This document shows, piece by piece, positions 52,826 to 57,050 of a DNA stretch of 57,050 nt. Under the pieces are notes generated by a model. The model was not told where the DNA came from. It was given only the letters and a program-made list of their open reading frames with translations, and did no database searches. Source of the stretch: Streptomyces lacrimifluminis (GTDB lineage: Bacteria > Actinomycetota > Actinomycetes > Streptomycetales > Streptomycetaceae); the NCBI RefSeq assembly GCF_014646095.1, contig NZ_BMMU01000040.1, positions 1-57,050 of the forward strand, in the 5' to 3' direction. The first letter of the stretch is position 1; each line of letters begins with the position of its first letter. The position numbers and the translations under genes were made by a program.

Positions 52826-54130
52826 ATGAACACTGCAGGTCCCGCGGACGTACCGGCTCGCATGGGCCTTCAACTGACCCCTTTCCGGGGCCTGCGCTAC
52901 GATCCCGACCGGGTCGGCAGCCTGGCCGCCGTGACCTCTCCGCCGTACGACGTGATCGTGCGCCCGGACGGGCTGATACACCTCGAATCCGCCGACCCGC
53001 ACAACATCGTCCGGCTGATCCTCCCCCAGGCGGCCACCCCGTCCATCCGTAACGAGCAGGCGGCGGACACCCTGGACGACTGGCTCGCCGAGGGCATCCT
53101 GACCGCCGACGCCGAGCCCGCCCTGTACGTCTACGAACAGCGCGACACGACCGGCCACCTCCAACGCGGGGTCATCGGCGCCCTGCGCCTGTCGGAGCCG
53201 TCGGAGGGCGTCGTCCTGCCGCACGAGGACGTCATGCCGCACGTGGTGGCGGAACGGGCGGCCCTGATGCGCGCCACCTACGCGAACCTGGAGCCCCTCC
53301 TCCTGACCTACCGGAGCGACGACTCCGCCACCGCGTCGCCGTACACAACGAGCGCGGTGGTCGAACGCACAGCCGACCGCCCCCCGCTGCTCTCGACGAC
53401 CACGGAGGACGGTTTCGGCCACCGCCTCTGGGCGATCACCGACCCCGCCGAACTCGCCGGGATCCAGACGGACCTGACACACCACCAGGCCCTGATCGCC
53501 GACGGCCACCACCGCTGGGCCACGTATCTGCGTCTACGCGCGGAGCACCCGTCCCCCAGCCCCTGGGACCACGGCCTGGTACTCCTCGTGGACACCGCCC
53601 ACTATCCCCTGCGCGTCCGCGCGATCCACCGCCTCCTGCACGGCCTCCCGGTCTCCGACGCCCTGGCGGCCCTGGAAGGCCACTTCCGGGTACGTCACCT
53701 GGCGACCCCGCTCCCCGAGGCCCTCACCGCCCTCGCGGAGGCGGCCACCGCGGGCAACGCCTTCCTCCTGGCCGGCGACGGCGACTTCCACCTCGTGGAC
53801 CGCCCGGACCCGTCCCTCCTGGCCCGTACGATCCCTGCCGACCGCCCGCAGGCCTGGCGCACCCTGGACGCGACGGTCCTGCACGCCACGCTCCTCGACC
53901 ACATCTGGCACATCCCCGAGGACTCACCGGCACGCATCGCGTACATCCACGACACGGCGGCCACCGTGGAGAAGGCGGAACAGGACGGCGGTACGGCCGT
54001 CCTGATGCACCCGGTCCGCGAAGAGGTCGTACGGGACCTGGCCCGCCAGGGCGTCACGATGCCCCGCAAGTCGACATCCTTCGGCCCCAAGCCGGCCTCG
54101 GGCCTGGTCCTGCGCACCCTGTCGCACTGA
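52826..54130 (+). CDS. DUF1015 family protein
   Basis: The 434-residue protein has the DUF1015 blocks PFRGLRYDPDRVGSLAAVTS, PPYDVI, HLESADPHNIVRLILPQ, IADGHHRWATYL (GHHR motif) and a C-terminal VTMPRKSTSFGPKPASGLVL (the STxFxPKP motif). The family has no settled function; a serine-kinase-like (SerK/ParB-fold) relation has been proposed for some members. ATG at 52826, divergent from the HAD gene. Confidence 0.9.
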   Translation: MNTAGPADVPARMGLQLTPFRGLRYDPDRVGSLAAVTSPPYDVIVRPDGLIHLESADPHNIVRLILPQAATPSIRNEQAADTLDDWLAEGILTADAEPALYVYEQRDTTGHLQRGVIGALRLSEPSEGVVLPHEDVMPHVVAERAALMRATYANLEPLLLTYRSDDSATASPYTTSAVVERTADRPPLLSTTTEDGFGHRLWAITDPAELAGIQTDLTHHQALIADGHHRWATYLRLRAEHPSPSPWDHGLVLLVDTAHYPLRVRAIHRLLHGLPVSDALAALEGHFRVRHLATPLPEALTALAEAATAGNAFLLAGDGDFHLVDRPDPSLLARTIPADRPQAWRTLDATVLHATLLDHIWHIPEDSPARIAYIHDTAATVEKAEQDGGTAVLMHPVREEVVRDLARQGVTMPRKSTSFGPKPASGLVLRTLSH

Positions 54131-54137
54131 AACGCAA

Positions 54138-54171
54138 AAGGGCGGGACCCCTTTACCGGGATCCCGCCCTT
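54138..54171. terminator. Bidirectional hairpin between the DUF1015 and RGG-TPR genes
   Basis: AAGGGCGGGA (54138-54147) and TCCCGCCCTT (54162-54171) with extra pairing of CCCC and GGG inside. Confidence 0.8.
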
Positions 54172-54187
54172 CACCAGTTACCGCAGG

Positions 54188-56647
54188 TCAGCGCTTGCCG
54201 CCCTCGACGTCACCCGAAGCACTGTCATCGCTGTCATCGGCGGATTCAACCGCTGCAACCGTCTCGGCAGCCTCGACAGACCCGACGGTTTCGACAGACT
54301 CGGCCTCAGGGAACTCGACCGTCTCGACGGGCTCGACGCCCTTGTCGTCAAGGTCGCCTTCGCCCTCGTCCGCGTCCTCGCTCTCGTCGAAGGCGTCCAC
54401 GAACTCCACGCCGTCCAGCTCGGCGAGCCGGTCGGAGGCGTCCGTGCTGCCGTCCTTGTCGGACTCGACGGCCTTGGCGAACCACTCCCGTGCCTCGTCC
54501 TCACGCCCTGCGGCGAGCAGAGCGTCGGCGTACGCGTACCGCAGGCGCGCGGTCCACGGCTGTACGGAGTTGGAGGCCAGCTCAGGACTCTGCAGGGTCA
54601 CGATGGCCGCGTCGAGCTGGTCCATGTCACGCCGGGCGCCGGCCGCGACGAGCCGCATCTCGACCTGCCCTGCCTTGTCCAGCTTGTGCACCTCGGGCGC
54701 CCCGGCCATCTCGAGCGCCTTCTCGGGCCGCCCGAGCCCACGCTCGCAGTCGGCCATGACGGGCCACAGTTCGACGTTCCCGGTCATCCGCCGAGCCGCA
54801 CGGAACTCGGCCAGGGCCTCGCTGTACTTCTGGTTCGCGTACGCGGCGAACCCGGCCGCCTCTCGTACGGCGGCCACACGCGAAGCCAGTCGCAGAGCCA
54901 CCCGGGAGTACCCATAGGCACCCTCGGGGTCCTCGTCGATGAGCCGGGCGACCATCACCAGGTTCTTGGAGACCTCTTCCGCCAGCCCCTTGGGCAGGCT
55001 CATCAGCTCCTGGCGTACGTCCTTGTCGATCTCGTCGCCCGTGACGTCCTCGTGGATCGGCAGCCGCTTGATCGGCTCCCGGTCCCGGTCACGCTCGTCA
55101 CGGAACCCGCCACCGCGCCGGTCATCGCCCCGGCTGTCGTCCCGTCCCCGGTAACCGCCGCCACCTGAGGGCCGACCTCCACGGTCGTCACGCCCACGGA
55201 AGCCACCGCCGGCAGGACGACCGCCACGGTCATCGCTCCGCCCACGGAACCCACCACGATCATCATCCCGACGGACAAACCCACCGCGATCACCACGGTT
55301 GTCGTCGCGGCCACGGCTGTCGTCCCGACGGAAGCCACCACGGTCACCACCGCCTTCACGGCGGTCGTCATCACGACGGAAGCCACCGCGGTCCCCGCGG
55401 TTGTCATCACGCCCACGGAACCCGCCGCCACTTCCGGCGGGGCTGCCACCGCGGTCGTCGTCCCGACGGACAAAGCCGCCACGGTCACCGCGGTTGTCGT
55501 CCCGGCCACGGCTGTCGTCGCGGCGGAACCCGCCACCACCACCGGCCGGACGGCCACCACGGTCATCCGGACGGTCATCCCGACGGGCAAAGCCACCCCC
55601 GGCAGGACGACCACCACGGTCGTCACTCCGCCCACGGAACCCACCACGATCATCATCCCGACGGAAGCCGGAACGCTCTCCGTCCCGTCGGTCATCTCGT
55701 CGGTCATCGCGACGGGGGGCTGCCGACCGGTCGTCCCGCCCACGGAAGCCACCGCCGGCGGGACGGCCACCGCGGTCGTCACTCCGCCCACGGAACCCAC
55801 CACGGTCGTCATCCCGACGGACAAACCCGCCACGGTCACCGCGGTTGTCGTCGCGGCGGAAACCACCACCGGCGGCCGGACGACCACCACGATCATCCTG
55901 ACGGTCATCCCGACGGGCAAAGCCACCACCAGAGGGACGGCCACCACGGTCGTCACTCCGCCCACGGAACCCACCACGATCATCATCCCGACGGACAAAC
56001 CCGCCACGGTCACCACGGTTGTCGTCCCGGCCACGGCTGTCATCGCGACGGAACCCGCCACCACCACCGGCCGGACGACCACCACGGTCATCCTGACGCT
56101 CGTCCCGACGGGCAAAGCCACCCCCGGCAGGACGACCACCACGGTCGTCACTCCGCCCACGGAACCCACCACGATCATCATCCCGACGGACAAACCCGCC
56201 ACGGTCACCGCCACCACCGCGGTTGTCATCCCGACGGAAAGTGGGACGGTCCCCTCGGTCGTCACGACGAGGTCCCGCCGGACGGTCCGAGCGCTCCGGC
56301 CGGTCCGAACTGTTGTCACGCTGGAAAGCGGGACGACCCCCACGGTCTCCGTCGCGCCGGTCGTCACGGCGCACGGGCCCGCCGCGCTCACCGCGGTTGT
56401 CGTCGCGGCGGAAACCACTACCGGCGGGCCGATCAGCGCGGTCTTCACGACGAGGGGTCGCCGGCCGGTCGTCACGGCGACCATAACCGCCCGTCGGTCG
56501 GCCGCCACGGTCGGAAGCACCACGGTCGTCGCGGCGGTCGTTGTCACGACGCGGGGCCCCTCGGTACCCGCCGCGATCGCCGCGGTCACCACTGTCCCGG
56601 CGGCGCTGGTCGCGCTCCGGGCGCTCGTCGGGAGAGTTGGTGGACAT
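54188..56647 (-). CDS. RGG-repeat protein with TPR-like C-terminal domain
   Basis: The 819-residue protein is split. Residues about 10-530 are a very long Arg/Asp/Gly-rich repeat region built from units such as RRDDDRGGFRGRSDDRGGRP and GGFARRDDRQDDRGG, with dozens of RGG/RGR motifs. The C-terminal 290 residues hold helical repeats (LVMVARLIDEDPEGAYGYSR, YSEALAEFRAARRMTGNVEL, MAGAPEVHKLDKAGQVEMRL) followed by an acidic tail (ESVETVGSVEAAETV, DDSDDSASGD). The TPR part is conserved in streptomycetes; the repeat region is expected to be disordered and RNA-binding. The ATG at 56647 follows AGGAG. It lies next to 5S rRNA. Confidence 0.85.
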   Translation of the reverse strand: MSTNSPDERPERDQRRRDSGDRGDRGGYRGAPRRDNDRRDDRGASDRGGRPTGGYGRRDDRPATPRREDRADRPAGSGFRRDDNRGERGGPVRRDDRRDGDRGGRPAFQRDNSSDRPERSDRPAGPRRDDRGDRPTFRRDDNRGGGGDRGGFVRRDDDRGGFRGRSDDRGGRPAGGGFARRDERQDDRGGRPAGGGGGFRRDDSRGRDDNRGDRGGFVRRDDDRGGFRGRSDDRGGRPSGGGFARRDDRQDDRGGRPAAGGGFRRDDNRGDRGGFVRRDDDRGGFRGRSDDRGGRPAGGGFRGRDDRSAAPRRDDRRDDRRDGERSGFRRDDDRGGFRGRSDDRGGRPAGGGFARRDDRPDDRGGRPAGGGGGFRRDDSRGRDDNRGDRGGFVRRDDDRGGSPAGSGGGFRGRDDNRGDRGGFRRDDDRREGGGDRGGFRRDDSRGRDDNRGDRGGFVRRDDDRGGFRGRSDDRGGRPAGGGFRGRDDRGGRPSGGGGYRGRDDSRGDDRRGGGFRDERDRDREPIKRLPIHEDVTGDEIDKDVRQELMSLPKGLAEEVSKNLVMVARLIDEDPEGAYGYSRVALRLASRVAAVREAAGFAAYANQKYSEALAEFRAARRMTGNVELWPVMADCERGLGRPEKALEMAGAPEVHKLDKAGQVEMRLVAAGARRDMDQLDAAIVTLQSPELASNSVQPWTARLRYAYADALLAAGREDEAREWFAKAVESDKDGSTDASDRLAELDGVEFVDAFDESEDADEGEGDLDDKGVEPVETVEFPEAESVETVGSVEAAETVAAVESADDSDDSASGDVEGGKR

Positions 56648-56737
56648 GATGGGTGACTCCTGTCTTCGGTACCGCAAGTCATTCTCGCGCAGCCGTCTAT
56701 CCGGCGCGCTCCGGGCAGTGCGCTTGTTAAAAACAAA

Positions 56738-56779
56738 AGGACCCCTGGTCCCAGCGTGAACGCTGGGACCAGGGGTCCT
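56738..56779 (-). terminator. rRNA operon terminator, 19-bp perfect stem with a U tract
   Basis: AGGACCCCTGGTCCCAGCG (56738-56756) and its complement (56761-56779), loop TGAA; on the minus strand it is followed by TTTTGTTTTT. It ends the 16S-23S-5S transcript just after 5S. Confidence 0.95.
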
Positions 56780-56788
56780 CCAAAGATT

Positions 56789-56907
56789 GTTCGGCGGCGT
56801 CCTACTCTCCCACAGGGTCCCCCCTGCAGTACCATCGGCGCTGAAAGGCTTAGCTTCCGGGTTCGGAATGTAACCGGGCGTTTCCCTTACGCTATGACCA
56901 CCGAAAC
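56789..56907 (-). rRNA. rrf: 5S ribosomal RNA
   Basis: On the minus strand it begins GTTTCGGTGGTCATAGCGTA and contains the conserved CGCCCGGTTACATTCCGAAC and GGTACTGCAGGGGGGACCC blocks, ending GGACGCCGCCGAAC. About 119 nt, typical of actinobacteria. Ends may be off by one or two bases. Confidence 0.96.
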
Positions 56908-57014
56908 CCTATTGGTTTCGAGCGAACAAGCACACTCTTCAGTTAGATGTTCTAGCTCGAAAGCCGACAACGGTCGTTGTCTCAGAACTAACACAGTGGA
57001 CGCGAGCAACTGAG

Positions 57015-57050
57015 GACAAGCCCTCGGCCTATTAGTACCAGTCACCTCCA
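57015..57050 (-). rRNA. rrl: 23S ribosomal RNA, 3' end (partial)
   Basis: The minus strand reads TGGAGGTGACTGGTACTAAT then AGGCCGAGGGCTTGTCC, the end of 23S rRNA. The rest lies beyond the window. The 23S-5S spacer is about 107 bases and holds no tRNA. The exact 3' end is uncertain by a few bases. Confidence 0.9.

Noticed and set aside
55100..56650. Regularly spaced DNA repeats resembling a CRISPR array
   Set aside because: Repeats are in frame and encode RRDDDRGGF-type peptide units of one protein; there are no unique spacers of constant length and no cas genes.
56908..57014. A tRNA in the 23S-5S spacer
   Set aside because: No cloverleaf or T-loop sequence GGTTCGAATCC is visible in this spacer.

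Overview
The window is high-GC actinobacterial DNA and almost certainly comes from a Streptomyces chromosome. The support is GTG/TTG starts, GTGA/ATGA gene overlaps, a streptogrisin-type secreted protease, an Rpf-LysM protein, a SepF-like protein outside a division cluster, several copies of Streptomyces-type intergenic repeats, and a core gene order (der - plsC - cmk - tyrA - aroH; rluB - scpB - scpA - RHH - parA; ald; pyrG; recN - nadK - tlyA) that I know from streptomycetes. Function calls rest on reading motifs and remembered families; no search was run.

Layout. 1-4035: the start of a slipin gene, a streptogrisin B-like protease, a DUF1684 protein, then a scar where two divergent genes (a FAD/NAD(P)-binding protein and an amino-acid ABC binding protein) have lost both 5' ends and carry frameshifts. 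4354-11103: SepF-like protein, glutaryl-CoA dehydrogenase family enzyme, DHA2 exporter, PIG-V-like glycosyltransferase, PAP2 phosphatase, I78 inhibitor. 11501-15897: WYL regulator, a wrecked ABC binding-protein gene, Rpf-LysM protein behind a long leader, two unknown Streptomyces proteins. 15979-20689: der/plsC/cmk and tyrA/aroH, separated by repeats. 20926-22625: a three-gene surface redox module (secreted protein, DUF6529 membrane protein, Rieske lipoprotein). 22648-25982: two convergent RlaP-type nucleotidyltransferases, one of them in an operon with a DraG-type ADP-ribosylglycohydrolase and an NrtR-type Nudix regulator behind twin palindromic operators; this is the best candidate for an undescribed system. 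26272-30918: rluB, scpB, scpA, a ribbon-helix-helix protein and a ParA ATPase, tightly coupled. 31311-37278: ald, STAND-TPR protein, ADP-ribose Nudix hydrolase, pyrG. 37808-42885: GH15 enzyme, FAD oxidoreductase, PucR regulator. 42898-48636: glycosyltransferase, recN, nadK, tlyA, a small acidic protein, an SCP2 protein. 48650-51650: iron-box-controlled FecCD-type ABC importer without a binding protein. 51718-56647: HAD phosphatase, DUF1015 protein, and an RGG-repeat/TPR protein. 56789-57050: 5S rRNA and the 3' end of 23S rRNA on the minus strand.

Functional themes. The minus-strand core couples chromosome organisation (ScpAB, ParA, RecN) to RNA and translation functions (RluB, TlyA, Der, rRNA). 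Two RNA-linked proteins carry long arginine/glycine-rich disordered regions. NAD/ADP-ribose chemistry recurs (NrtR, DraG, ADPR-type Nudix, NAD kinase). Three transporter or redox genes are decaying, with recognisable lesions (deletion junction, homopolymer indel, nonsense codon, 8-bp tandem duplication).
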